From contig JADLCG010000055.1 of NCBI GenBank assembly GCA_020847355.1, positions 1 through 35,857 on the forward strand: 35,857 nucleotides of DNA, given 5' to 3'. Under the pieces are notes generated by a model. It was given only the letters and a program-made list of their open reading frames with translations. It made no database searches and was not told the DNA's origin. Of the stretch, positions 7,822-16,331 are shown piece after piece. Position 1 is the stretch's first letter, and each line of letters opens with the position of its first letter. Origin of the DNA: Anaerolineales bacterium (GTDB taxonomy: Bacteria > Chloroflexota > Anaerolineae > Anaerolineales > Villigracilaceae). Position numbers and translations under genes: made by a program.

Positions 7822-9119
7822 TTTTTTAAATCCCGTGGAGCGAGGTCAGAAACAAAATGCGAAAGAACTTGCGAAAGCTCGGCGTTGCAATTCACCAAAC
7901 AAACTGGCGCGCGCCTTTCTCGCAAAGCTATGAGGGTTTGATCGGCAGTTTGTGCGCCGCCAAACGAGGCAGGTTCAAGTAAAACGACGATTGGGCGTAA
8001 ATACCTTTTGCGTAATTCTTCCACTGCAAATAATAATTCCGGTTTTATGTTGGAGGTGATCAAGACAATGCTTGAGCCTTGCGGAATTTGGGAGGCTTGC
8101 GCGGAAGTCAAAGCCAGCAACGAGAGCGCGCTGTTCGCTTCCATGAAAGCCAGCGTTTCCAAAATTTTTACTTCTTGGCGTTCGCTTCTTTCGGCAGGGT
8201 GAACGATATAATTTTCGCCAGCGCCTTGCGCCGCGCTGACAAAACCAACTGCGCGGCGTTGCGAAAGAAAATAATGCGTCAGTGAAGCGGCGATGCTAAT
8301 TGCGTATTCAAAAGCGGCGGGCGGTAAAGTGAATTTTGGCTTTCTGCCAAACAACATAGCCTCCACCGGAATTGAAGTTTGCTCGTGCGGCTGGGTTGGG
8401 TAAACGCCTTTTTGGGCGTCTAAAAAAAGCCATACTTCCGCTTGCGGGTCTTGTTCAAATTCTTTGACGATCAAACGGTTGCGCCGCAGGCTAGAGGGCC
8501 AATGAATCCGCTTGATCGCGTCGCCGTGAACGTATTCGCGCACGCCCGCGGCATGGGGCGTAATATCCGCCGATTTTCTGCGAATCACTTGTCCGCCGGG
8601 CAATAAGCCGGGCGGAAAAACAAACGAACTCACTTCAAATAACATTGGCAGAACCACCAAAGTTTGCCGCGCCGGAAATTCTTTTTCATAACGGAAGAAT
8701 CCAAAAGGGTCGCCGACCGAAACGCGGGTTGGTCCAAGCGTAAAAGCGCCGCGCTTGGTAAGCCAAGTGCGCGCGTTATACTGTCTTTTCTGTTTGCCGA
8801 CAAACGCAGTCAATATACGCGAGCCGGAAGCAAACGGGAGATTCGTAGCGTTGATCACCTCCACCCACGGCGCCATCAAACGGCTGTGATTAACCAGATC
8901 GTAATTTTCTTCAAATATATCGCCGACATTTGCGCGTTGCACACGCGAACTTCTATTCAATTGAAAGGAGCGCCCTATCCAATAAGTCCACAAGGAACTG
9001 CCAATAACGAGAAAAAGCCCAAGGTAGAAAAAGCGCGAATAAATTGCCGAGCCGTTGAAGATAATGCCAATCAGCCCGATCAAGATCAAAGCCGCGAGCA
9101 ACATGCGCCCAGATTTCAT
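7788..9119 (-). CDS. DUF58 domain protein, MoxR partner
   Basis: A 443-residue membrane-anchored protein. Two hydrophobic helices occur at about 6-22 and 30-49, then a beta-rich region, then the DUF58 signature REYVHGDAIKRIHWPSSLRR at about residues 197-216, followed by a von Willebrand A-like domain (EVWLFLDAQKG). DUF58 proteins are regularly paired with MoxR AAA+ ATPases, which are thought to act as chaperones for metal-cofactor or envelope protein complexes. Here moxR ends 3 nt before this start. Only family-level function can be given. Confidence 0.88.
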   Translation of the reverse strand: MKSGRMLLAALILIGLIGIIFNGSAIYSRFFYLGLFLVIGSSLWTYWIGRSFQLNRSSRVQRANVGDIFEENYDLVNHSRLMAPWVEVINATNLPFASGSRILTAFVGKQKRQYNARTWLTKRGAFTLGPTRVSVGDPFGFFRYEKEFPARQTLVVLPMLFEVSSFVFPPGLLPGGQVIRRKSADITPHAAGVREYVHGDAIKRIHWPSSLRRNRLIVKEFEQDPQAEVWLFLDAQKGVYPTQPHEQTSIPVEAMLFGRKPKFTLPPAAFEYAISIAASLTHYFLSQRRAVGFVSAAQGAGENYIVHPAERSERQEVKILETLAFMEANSALSLLALTSAQASQIPQGSSIVLITSNIKPELLFAVEELRKRYLRPIVVLLEPASFGGAQTADQTLIALRERRAPVCLVNCNAELSQVLSHFVSDLAPRDLKKWQTPTSSQLI

Positions 9120-9122
9120 GGG

Positions 9123-10085
9123 CTATTTTTTTGAATCCGCTAGAAAATCGCCGCCCGGCGCGGGGGTAGCATGAATGACTTCCTGCACGATGCGGCTGGA
9201 ACTTAAATCACGCAGGCGCGCCGCCGAACTAACGATAATCCGATGCGCCAAAACAGAAACTGCCAACGCCTGAACATCATCCGGCAAGACGTGATCGCGC
9301 CCAAGCAATGCGGCTTTGGCTTGACTGGCGCGCGCCAGCGCCAGCGAGCCGCGCGGACTCGCGCCCAAATATACGTCTGAGCTTTGGCGGGTGCGCGTGG
9401 TCAAATCTACGATGTAGCGCTTGATCGCGTCAGAGACGAAAACGCGCTTGACTTCTTCAACGGCTTGTAAAATCTCGTCAACCGTCACCACAGGTTTTAG
9501 AGTCGCTAAAGGATGTTCAATTTGTTGTTGTCCCAAAATACGAATTTCATCCGCCGCCGCCGGATAACCTAGCCGCAACCTTAAGAGGAAACGATCTAAT
9601 TGGGCTTCGGGCAAAGGGAATGTGCCTTCATACTCAATTGGGTTTTGCGTAGCTAGAACCATAAAAGGACGCGGCAAAGGGCGCGTCTCGCCATCTACGG
9701 TCACTTGGCGCTCTTCCATCGCTTCAAGCAGAGCCGCTTGCGTCTTTGGCGTAGCGCGGTTAATTTCATCCGCCAGAATAATTTGCCCAACTATGGGTCC
9801 GGGGCGGAATTCAAAGGCGTTGTTTTGTTGGTTATAGATGGAAACGCCAGTCACATCGCTGGGGAGCATATCCGGCGTAAACTGGATGCGGTTAAACGTA
9901 CAATCTAAGGAACGCGCAAGGCTTCGCGCTAAAATCGTCTTCCCCACTCCGGGCACATCTTCAATTAACACATGCCCCTGGCATAGCAATCCAATGACAA
10001 TCAATTCAACGGATTGTTTTTTACCGACAATTACTTTTTCAAGATTCTCGACAACTTTCTCGCTAAACGCTTGCACATTTGCCAT
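9123..10085 (-). CDS. MoxR-family AAA+ ATPase
   Basis: A 320-residue AAA+ ATPase of the MoxR clade. Walker A is DVPGVGKT with Lys49, and Walker B is IILADEINRA with Asp106/Glu107. The sensor region reads LATQNPIEYEGTFPLPEAQLDRF, typical of MoxR, and a C-terminal lid domain follows (TRQSSDVYLGASPRGSLALARASQA). It is cytosolic and probably works as a hexamer on the DUF58 protein encoded next. ATG at 10085 is preceded by GAGG. It opens the moxR-DUF58-MBL operon, downstream of tRNA-Arg on the same strand. Confidence 0.93.
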   Translation of the reverse strand: MANVQAFSEKVVENLEKVIVGKKQSVELIVIGLLCQGHVLIEDVPGVGKTILARSLARSLDCTFNRIQFTPDMLPSDVTGVSIYNQQNNAFEFRPGPIVGQIILADEINRATPKTQAALLEAMEERQVTVDGETRPLPRPFMVLATQNPIEYEGTFPLPEAQLDRFLLRLRLGYPAAADEIRILGQQQIEHPLATLKPVVTVDEILQAVEEVKRVFVSDAIKRYIVDLTTRTRQSSDVYLGASPRGSLALARASQAKAALLGRDHVLPDDVQALAVSVLAHRIIVSSAARLRDLSSSRIVQEVIHATPAPGGDFLADSKK

Positions 10086-10167
10086 AAGATGTCCTCGATC
10101 AAGCTCGCTAGATTTTAGAGGGGTGAAAAAAATATTTTTGATTACCAGCGCCGATTAAATAAAAAGG

Positions 10168-10240
10168 CGCCCCAGGCAGGAGTCGAACCCACAACCTACT
10201 GATCCGAAGTCAGGCGCTCTATCCATTGAGCTACTGGGGC
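10168..10240 (-). tRNA. tRNA-Arg (anticodon TCG)
   Basis: A full cloverleaf reads on the minus strand: acceptor GCCCCAG/CTGGGGC, D arm GCTC-AATGGATA-GAGC, anticodon loop CTTCGGA with TCG at 34-36, 5-nt variable loop, and T arm with TTCGACT. Discriminator base is G; the CCA end is not encoded. The first anticodon-stem pair is a C/T mismatch. A run of five T follows and may help termination. Confidence 0.95.
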
Positions 10241-10296
10241 GAGGGGCATAGGTTATTCTATTCCGGTTATTTCGTCAAGGTGAAGTCAAATAAATA

Positions 10297-10334
10297 ATTT
10301 TGGAAGACGTAAAAGAGTTAACGTCTTCCAAAAT
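10297..10334 (-). terminator. Terminator after the bcsB-like gene
   Basis: A perfect 14-bp stem (10297-10310 with 10321-10334) with a 10-nt loop lies 16 nt after the stop of the BcsB-like gene, followed on the minus strand by TATTTATTT. It marks the left end of the exopolysaccharide locus. Confidence 0.8.
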
Positions 10335-10350
10335 AGCGAGTTCTTATTTT

Positions 10351-12660
10351 CTATTCCGACTTTTCTTCGTCTGCGTTATCGTCTTCCTCGCTCCGCGAGA
10401 GGTCAACAGTTGCGGCGCGCTTTTGCGCTAGCGCCCCTCTGACGACAAAGGCAATGATCGCCAAAATAATTACGCCGGAAGCAATGAGAAGCGGCATGAG
10501 CCAATCTGGCGGAGCGGTATTCAAAGCCGGGTTCGTTCCAGCCGGAAGCGGCGTAGTGACCACCGCCTCAGCGTCTGGCACAACATCGCCAACTGTGGAA
10601 AAGATTGCCTGATCGTCGCCTACGGCAACCTGCTTACCGTTCGTAATTGCAAACACGCCGGAGACCTGCGCGTTTATTTCGCTGACGAGTAAAGCGTCGC
10701 CAGAAAGCGCCAATCCATTCGCATCATTTCCGGAGAGGAGCAAGATCGTCTTGTCAATATTGAACGGCGAATGGAACAATTCAAGGTAGCCAACGCTGAC
10801 GCCCTGAGGGATGCGATACACAATTTGCAGTTGACGCTCGCTGGCGGTATCTGTAGCAAAATCAAAAGGCGCCGGCAGATTTTCGTTAATCTCATTCAGG
10901 ATGGGAAGCGTGCTCGCCTTGCCGATCATAATCATGGAATATTTCTCGCGGATTTCCGGCGAAACGTCATCGGCGAAAACCGTCCGCATTCCAGAAATGA
11001 TTGGGTTGGCAACTCTACCCAGTTCGTAAGCTAATTTACCGGCGATGCCCCAACCCGTTGTATCGGTCTTTGAAAGCACAAAAGCCAAATCGCCAAGGTC
11101 GCTTTGCGTTACGAAAAGTCCCGGGTAATTTTTCAAATCCATTGCGGAGTATTGAAATGCGCCAAGCGCATTCGCTTCGGGCAAATGCAGATTCGATTGA
11201 TCTGAGATGATCACCCATGGGTCGGAAAGTCCGGATTCGTCGCAAGAGGTGTCGGCGGAAAGTTGCCCGCTAATCGTCAGGCGATTTTCTCCATAGCGCA
11301 AAATGCCAAAAGGAATTTTGATGCGCACCGCTGTTAATTCTTCAGAGGCTTTATCCAAAGCTGTGCTATTGATCACCTGCCCATTCAATTCAATATTCAA
11401 GGAAGACAGCCCGTTATCTACCAGCGCAGAATGGTAATAGAGCAATTCAAAATAGCCGTCTCTAGTGAAAAGCTGTTGCTTAGAGACCATAAACGTGTAA
11501 TCTGCGGTTGAACGCCCGATGCCGCTAAGAGTCTCGGTCAGGTAGCCCAAGCTTTGGAAGGTGAAATTTTCAACGAAAGGAATGCTATCCATCAACGGCT
11601 GAACGTCTTTGACGTACGCGAGCGTCGGGTCTTGATAGATGAAAATTTTTCCAGAGCTAACCGCTTGAGAAGCCTTTTGAACCGCCGCCTCATCTTTTCC
11701 GCTCACTAACAGGATAGACTTTGCAGTATTCCACGGCGAAATTGCCAATTGAATCACGCCGTCTGTTGCAGAAGCCGGCGGAAGGTTCGGGAAATTGCCA
11801 GCCTCAACTTTTAGCGGTAGAGTGACGACATTCGACAAGAGCGGCAGTTTCTCTAGCGCGCCGACAAAAATAAAATTGCTCGTCGCCAGATCGTCATTCG
11901 TGACTCTGCTGGAGTTGATCAGCGAAAAATCAGCGGTACTGCCGACCATAGAACCAAAGCCAGCCATAATATTCAAGGCGGCTTGAAGTTCGCCGGCAGT
12001 TGGAGCGTCTGGCGTAACCACGAGAGTCCGTTCTGGCACAAGCGCGTTGGCTTGATAAAACGGCGCAGGCAAGCGCGATAAGTTCAAATCTGGCGGCGTG
12101 ACGCCATAAACCAAATTGAGGATCGAGGTGTCTTTGATGGTCACAACGGCGCGCACGTCATATTGACAGCTGAATTGAGCGTCTAAAGCGATTTTCAAAA
12201 CGTGGCGTCCGTCGCTGGTACTCGGCGTCAGCGCTTCGGGCGGGATTTGAAAACGAGCGGAATTGCTCCCAGTACTGCCCAGCGGGATTGTGCCAATAAT
12301 TTGATTATTAAAAGACACAACCAGCGAGCCGCCATAGGGGTTGCCCGCGCTAGCCAATTGCGCCAAGCCAGAACCAGTTAATAAAACGTCATAATCAATT
12401 TGAACATCGCCGCCAGCGGCTAATTTCCAGTTTGGGGGAATGCTAAAGAGTAAATGCGTCACGTCAAACGGGCTGTTTAATTCCGCTGGACGGAAACCTA
12501 ATTGCGCGAAGTTAAGCGAAACATTGTCGCTTGCGCCAACCTGCGTTGGCGCATTAATCTCCGCATAAAAGGTATCGCTCTTTGGCGCTTTCGCCGAAAC
12601 CTGAACAAAGTTACTCAAAATCAGAATCGGCAGAAAAATAAATGCGAGTATTTTTTTCAC
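10351..12660 (-). CDS. BcsB-like protein (cellulose synthase regulatory subunit family)
   Basis: A 769-residue exported, membrane-anchored protein. I place the start at GTG 12660, because GAGGTG lies 6 nt upstream and the protein then opens with a normal signal peptide (KKILAFIFLPILILSNF ending VSAKA); a longer frame to 12699 lacks this. The body is beta-rich with the repeating carbohydrate-binding/flavodoxin-like pattern of BcsB (for example LRYGENRLTISG and ILLLSGNDANGLALSG). One C-terminal helix at about 720-740 precedes a charged 29-residue cytosolic tail rich in Asp/Glu. In the cellulose system BcsB sits beside BcsA and guides the glucan outwards. No BcsA with a PilZ domain is encoded in this window; the nearest candidate synthase is the GT2 at 13,942. 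The family call is good, the cellulose role is not established. Confidence 0.8.
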   Translation of the reverse strand: MKKILAFIFLPILILSNFVQVSAKAPKSDTFYAEINAPTQVGASDNVSLNFAQLGFRPAELNSPFDVTHLLFSIPPNWKLAAGGDVQIDYDVLLTGSGLAQLASAGNPYGGSLVVSFNNQIIGTIPLGSTGSNSARFQIPPEALTPSTSDGRHVLKIALDAQFSCQYDVRAVVTIKDTSILNLVYGVTPPDLNLSRLPAPFYQANALVPERTLVVTPDAPTAGELQAALNIMAGFGSMVGSTADFSLINSSRVTNDDLATSNFIFVGALEKLPLLSNVVTLPLKVEAGNFPNLPPASATDGVIQLAISPWNTAKSILLVSGKDEAAVQKASQAVSSGKIFIYQDPTLAYVKDVQPLMDSIPFVENFTFQSLGYLTETLSGIGRSTADYTFMVSKQQLFTRDGYFELLYYHSALVDNGLSSLNIELNGQVINSTALDKASEELTAVRIKIPFGILRYGENRLTISGQLSADTSCDESGLSDPWVIISDQSNLHLPEANALGAFQYSAMDLKNYPGLFVTQSDLGDLAFVLSKTDTTGWGIAGKLAYELGRVANPIISGMRTVFADDVSPEIREKYSMIMIGKASTLPILNEINENLPAPFDFATDTASERQLQIVYRIPQGVSVGYLELFHSPFNIDKTILLLSGNDANGLALSGDALLVSEINAQVSGVFAITNGKQVAVGDDQAIFSTVGDVVPDAEAVVTTPLPAGTNPALNTAPPDWLMPLLIASGVIILAIIAFVVRGALAQKRAATVDLSRSEEDDNADEEKSE

Positions 12661-12718
12661 GTTAAACACCTCAAATTCCTGAGTTATATCGAGAATCACT
12701 TAATAATAAAAAGTCTAA

Positions 12719-13831
12719 TTACCCAAAAGGTCGAACTTTATATAGGTTGATCTTAACGTCGGATTGCATCGAAATTTCCAGAGCCTGCTCAGCCTGATTG
12801 ACCAAAACCTGAAAGGACTCGCCGCCTTGATGATCGGCAAAGCCAATACGCGGATCGAGTTCAATATCAAATTCTCCGTCCGTATCCAAGGAAAAGCGCT
12901 GGGCTAAGATTTCTTGAATCCGCGACATTCTTTGCATAGCGGAATGTCCGTCCGTGGTGGGCAGAAGGACGCTAAACTTAAGTTGAGACCAGCGCCCTAC
13001 AATATCATTGCCGCGCAATTGATACTTCAGCGTGCTGGTCACTTTCTGCATGATCATATTCTTATACGCTTGCGGCAAAGAATCGTAAAATTCCTGAATG
13101 CCATTCAGATAAATGATGCCAATTGTGCGCACGTCATTCGGCTGATTGGCAATTTCTTGACGCACCAATCTTTCAAAATATGTTTTGGTATAAGCCAACG
13201 ATTCCGAATCGATCATCTTTCTTTGACCTAAGCTACCCAGCGAGCTAGATAATTGATCGCGGAAGATGGCGATGCCAACGCCAAGCCCCAAGCCGACGAT
13301 CAAAGCCAAACCGGCATTTTGCAACGGCTGAGGTTGGTACGGCTCTTCTGGCACAACGGCTTTATCCAGAAAGTCAATATCATAGATAACGTATAGCTTA
13401 CGCACAAAATCAATCGCATATTGACCAATGCCATTTGCCAACATCGCCGCCACTTCCGGGTCTGGACCTTTAACGCTAAATCGAATAATGTTCGCGTCCG
13501 GCAAAACGGTTACAGAGGTATCGTAAGCGCTAAACTTTTTCGGGTCCGCCGCAAGCAGTTGAATCGTACCGTTAATTACGTCGCGGCTGTTCAAAATTTC
13601 AGCGTAGGTCGAGATGATCGAACGCTTATCCAAAGCCTCAAGGCTATTGATTAGATCGCGGCTCTCGGTACTTTGTACGTTCGGGCTAACAATAAAACGC
13701 GCAACCGCCTCATACATAGGAGTTACAAAATAGTACGAATTGATCAAAGAGAGATTCAGCGCCAGCAAAGCTGAAATTGCGATAATCCACCAGCTACGCT
13801 GAAGAATACGAAAATAAAAACGAAGTTCCAT
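12719..13831 (-). CDS. Wzz-type chain-length protein fused to a degenerate GGDEF domain
   Basis: A 370-residue protein with two parts. Residues 1-190 are a Wzz/GumC-like region: helix at about 13-33, an extracytoplasmic segment, the proline-rich PEEPYQPQP at 161-169 and a second helix at about 171-190. No tyrosine-kinase domain follows. Instead residues 207-366 resemble a GGDEF domain: TYFERLVRQE, a strand IGIIYLNGIQEF, then GNDIVGRWSQLKFSVLLPTT. The catalytic signature that should read R-x-G-G-D-E-F is R280-W-S-Q-L-K-F286, so cyclic di-GMP synthesis is not expected. The domain could bind nucleotide or protein. The gene lies 58 nt upstream of the BcsB-like gene on the same strand, and AGGAG precedes the ATG. 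The Wzz part is fairly certain; the GGDEF-like part rests on pattern recognition. Confidence 0.75.
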   Translation of the reverse strand: MELRFYFRILQRSWWIIAISALLALNLSLINSYYFVTPMYEAVARFIVSPNVQSTESRDLINSLEALDKRSIISTYAEILNSRDVINGTIQLLAADPKKFSAYDTSVTVLPDANIIRFSVKGPDPEVAAMLANGIGQYAIDFVRKLYVIYDIDFLDKAVVPEEPYQPQPLQNAGLALIVGLGLGVGIAIFRDQLSSSLGSLGQRKMIDSESLAYTKTYFERLVRQEIANQPNDVRTIGIIYLNGIQEFYDSLPQAYKNMIMQKVTSTLKYQLRGNDIVGRWSQLKFSVLLPTTDGHSAMQRMSRIQEILAQRFSLDTDGEFDIELDPRIGFADHQGGESFQVLVNQAEQALEISMQSDVKINLYKVRPFG

Positions 13832-13850
13832 AAAAGCTCCTAAGCCGAGA

Positions 13851-13856
13851 ATTATA
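13851..13856 (-). promoter_or_regulatory. Putative -10 box for the Wzz-GGDEF gene
   Basis: TATAAT on the minus strand, 20 nt before the start codon, with AGGAG between them. The leader would be only about 13 nt. A -35 box is not clear. The rest of the 110-nt divergent gap is A+T-rich and probably also holds the plus-strand promoter, which I could not pin down. Confidence 0.4.
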
Positions 13857-13941
13857 GTGTTAGAATTTAGGGGTTAATCGAAATGATTATATCATTCTCA
13901 AAAGACTATATATTTTAGTTACAGTACTAAAGGGCTACCGA

Positions 13942-15144
13942 ATGGAAACTGTCTCGCTTATTGTTGCGCTCTTGTTTTGGGGGTCTAGCGGCATTATTCT
14001 TTATGTATATCTTGGCTATCCAATCTTCATCGCGCTTCTTGCCAAGCTTCGCCCGCAAGCCGAAGCTTTTCCCGCATATTTACCAACAGTGACGTTATTG
14101 ATCGCCGCCTACAACGAAGAAACGGTAGTTGAATCCAAAATCAAGAATTCGCTCGCTATTGATTATCCACGCGAAAAATTTCAGATTCTCTTCGTCTCTG
14201 ACGGGTCTTCAGATGCCACGCCGCAGATCATTAAACGCTTTGAGAATCAAGGCGTTGAATTGTTGCATGAAGCGCAACGCAACGGGAAAATGGCGGCAAT
14301 TAACCGCGCCATGCCCAGCGTGCGCGGGGAAATCATCGTTTTCTCAGACGCCAATAATTATTATCAGCCGGATACAATCAAAAAGTTGGCGGCGCCTTTT
14401 CAAGATCCAAAAATCGGAGCGGTCAGCGGCGCAAAACTTATCGCGGATGGAGACGGCAGTCTCGGCGCATCCGAAGGCTTGTACTGGAAGTATGAGTCTT
14501 ACATCAAAAAGCAAGAAAGCCGTTTGGGTAGTTGCACCAGCGTGGCTGGGGAAATTTTCGCGCTGAGGAAAACGGCATATCTCAAACCGCCGGATAATAT
14601 TATCAACGATGATTTCTATCTGGGGATGCAAGTCATCCGCCAAGGATTGCGTTTGGTATATATTCCCGAAGCAAAATCCATAGAAAGAGTTTCGTTAACC
14701 GCGCAAGATGAAATTAAGCGCCGAATGCGGATCAACGCCGGGCGCTATCAGATTATCGCTAATGCCGAAAAAATCCTGCCTAAAAATCAACCGCTTTTAA
14801 TTTGGCAAATTATCTCGCATAAATTCCTGCGCCCCTTAGTCCCGTTTGGGATGATCTTAGCTTTGCTGGCGAATATCCTTGCGGTCGTTATTCCGTCTAC
14901 TAAAAACAATTTCTTTCTATTATCTAACCCCTTTGGCGAAATCATTTTAGGCTTACAAATTCTTTTTTATGGCTTAGCCTTTATTGGAACAGCCTTTCCT
15001 AAACTTGGCGAAAAATCTAAGATTATCAGGTTGCTCTATTTACCCGCCTTCCTGACAAACAGCAACCTAGCCGCGCTGAGGGGCTTCTTCCAATATCTAC
15101 GCGGACAACAATCCCATTTATGGGAACGCATTGAAAGGCGCTAA
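13942..15144 (+). CDS. Family 2 glycosyltransferase, processive (synthase) type
   Basis: A 400-residue membrane-bound inverting glycosyltransferase. An N-terminal helix (about 4-30) precedes a GT-A domain with DGSSD at 87-91, SDANN at 135-139 in the DxD position, acidic NDD at 222-224 and RMRINAGRYQ at 261-270, which takes the place of the QxxRW motif of cellulose- and chitin-synthase-like enzymes. Two or three helices follow (about 287-320, 333-350, 362-380). There is no PilZ domain, so direct cyclic di-GMP control as in BcsA is not expected. It is the first gene of a three-gene plus-strand unit (GT2, GT4, deacetylase). It could be a polymerising synthase working with the BcsB-like protein, or add one sugar to a lipid-linked unit. 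Confidence 0.88.
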   Translation: METVSLIVALLFWGSSGIILYVYLGYPIFIALLAKLRPQAEAFPAYLPTVTLLIAAYNEETVVESKIKNSLAIDYPREKFQILFVSDGSSDATPQIIKRFENQGVELLHEAQRNGKMAAINRAMPSVRGEIIVFSDANNYYQPDTIKKLAAPFQDPKIGAVSGAKLIADGDGSLGASEGLYWKYESYIKKQESRLGSCTSVAGEIFALRKTAYLKPPDNIINDDFYLGMQVIRQGLRLVYIPEAKSIERVSLTAQDEIKRRMRINAGRYQIIANAEKILPKNQPLLIWQIISHKFLRPLVPFGMILALLANILAVVIPSTKNNFFLLSNPFGEIILGLQILFYGLAFIGTAFPKLGEKSKIIRLLYLPAFLTNSNLAALRGFFQYLRGQQSHLWERIERR

Positions 15145-15165
15145 AATTCCAGCCGACCTTTTCTC

Positions 15166-16317
15166 ATGGTATCCGATTTTGACGCTTTTCCAAAAGTATT
15201 ACTGGTTGATTTATCCCTGAAATATGGCGGGTCTACTTCGCGCGCGCTTTCTTTAATCCAAAATTCCCCGCGTGGCAAGATAGCGCTGGCTGGGCTAAAA
15301 AACGGAGCAATTACGCAAGAAGCGCTCAAACTCAATTTGCCGGTTCACATCGTGGGCAAGAACAAGCTAGATCCGCGCATTCTATTCAATCTAATCAAAC
15401 TCATTCGTCAAAATGGCTACCAAGCCCTCGATACGCAAAACATTCAATCGAAATTTTGGGGCAGTCTCGCCGCCTGCTTGACCAAGACGAGTCTGATCTC
15501 GACGATCAATAGTTGGTACGCAAACGAACATGGGCAAGCCTCCACCAAAGGCAAAATTTACACTGCGCTCGAGCTTTTGACCAATTTGAATTTGGATTTA
15601 TACATTACCGTATCCGAAAAAGATCGCAAAGCTTTGCTAAATGCCAAGATTGACGAAAAGCGCATTCGCCTGATTTATAATGCCGTAGATATCACGCCCG
15701 CCGCCATCTTCGGGGAGGCTGGGTGGCTAAAAGAAAAATTCAGCCTACCGACAGATTCAATAGTTTGCACAGCCGTAGGTCGGCTTGTTCCAGTTAAGGG
15801 GTATGATATCTTGATCGAAGCCATGCGGCAGGTTGCGCCAAAAATCCCTAATCTAGTTTGTTTATTGGTTGGGGCTGGCGAATGTCAGGAAGCGCTAGCA
15901 ACGCAAATCAAAGAAGCTAAACTCGAAACGCGCGTCTATTTAGCGGGTTATCAAGATCGAAACACGGCGCTCGCGATTCTGAAAGCTAGTTCTATCTTCG
16001 CCATGCCTTCCAGATATGAAGGCACGCCCATCGCGCTATTGGAAGCGGCGGCGCTCGGACTGCCCATCCTCGCCTCTGCCAGCGGCGGCATACCGGAACT
16101 GGTTACAGACGGCGAACACGCGCTACTGATTCCGCCCAACGACCCAGCCGCGCTCGCGGATGGTTTGCTCAAACTCTGCACAGACGCTCAATTTGCAAAG
16201 GCGCTTGGAAAAAACGCGCAAGCCCGCATACGCTCTCAATTCAACCTCAAAGCGCAAGTCGAAGCGACTTGGAACGCTTACCAAACTGCTTATCAGTATC
16301 ATTATCATATAGATTAA
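15166..16317 (+). CDS. Family 4 glycosyltransferase
   Basis: A 383-residue GT-B retaining glycosyltransferase, probably transferring a sugar from a nucleotide sugar to the growing lipid-linked glycan at the cytosolic face of the membrane. The N-terminal domain opens with VLLVDLSLKYGGSTSRALSL. The C-terminal GT4 domain shows GRLVPVKGYDILIEAM, and then the EX7E-type donor site PSRYEGTPIALLEAAALG. No membrane helix is evident. The start is 21 nt after the GT2 stop, and the stop overlaps the ribosome site of the deacetylase, so the three genes form one operon. Donor and acceptor sugars are unknown. Confidence 0.88.
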   Translation: MVSDFDAFPKVLLVDLSLKYGGSTSRALSLIQNSPRGKIALAGLKNGAITQEALKLNLPVHIVGKNKLDPRILFNLIKLIRQNGYQALDTQNIQSKFWGSLAACLTKTSLISTINSWYANEHGQASTKGKIYTALELLTNLNLDLYITVSEKDRKALLNAKIDEKRIRLIYNAVDITPAAIFGEAGWLKEKFSLPTDSIVCTAVGRLVPVKGYDILIEAMRQVAPKIPNLVCLLVGAGECQEALATQIKEAKLETRVYLAGYQDRNTALAILKASSIFAMPSRYEGTPIALLEAAALGLPILASASGGIPELVTDGEHALLIPPNDPAALADGLLKLCTDAQFAKALGKNAQARIRSQFNLKAQVEATWNAYQTAYQYHYHID

Positions 16318-16331
16318 GGAAAAGAACATTT

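Noticed and set aside
12719..13831. Active diguanylate cyclase
   Set aside because: The GGDEF signature is RWSQLKF, with both glycines and both acidic residues lost.
13942..15144. BcsA cellulose synthase
   Set aside because: The GT2 shares the synthase-type RxRxNAGRYQ region, but it is much shorter, has fewer helices and lacks a PilZ domain.
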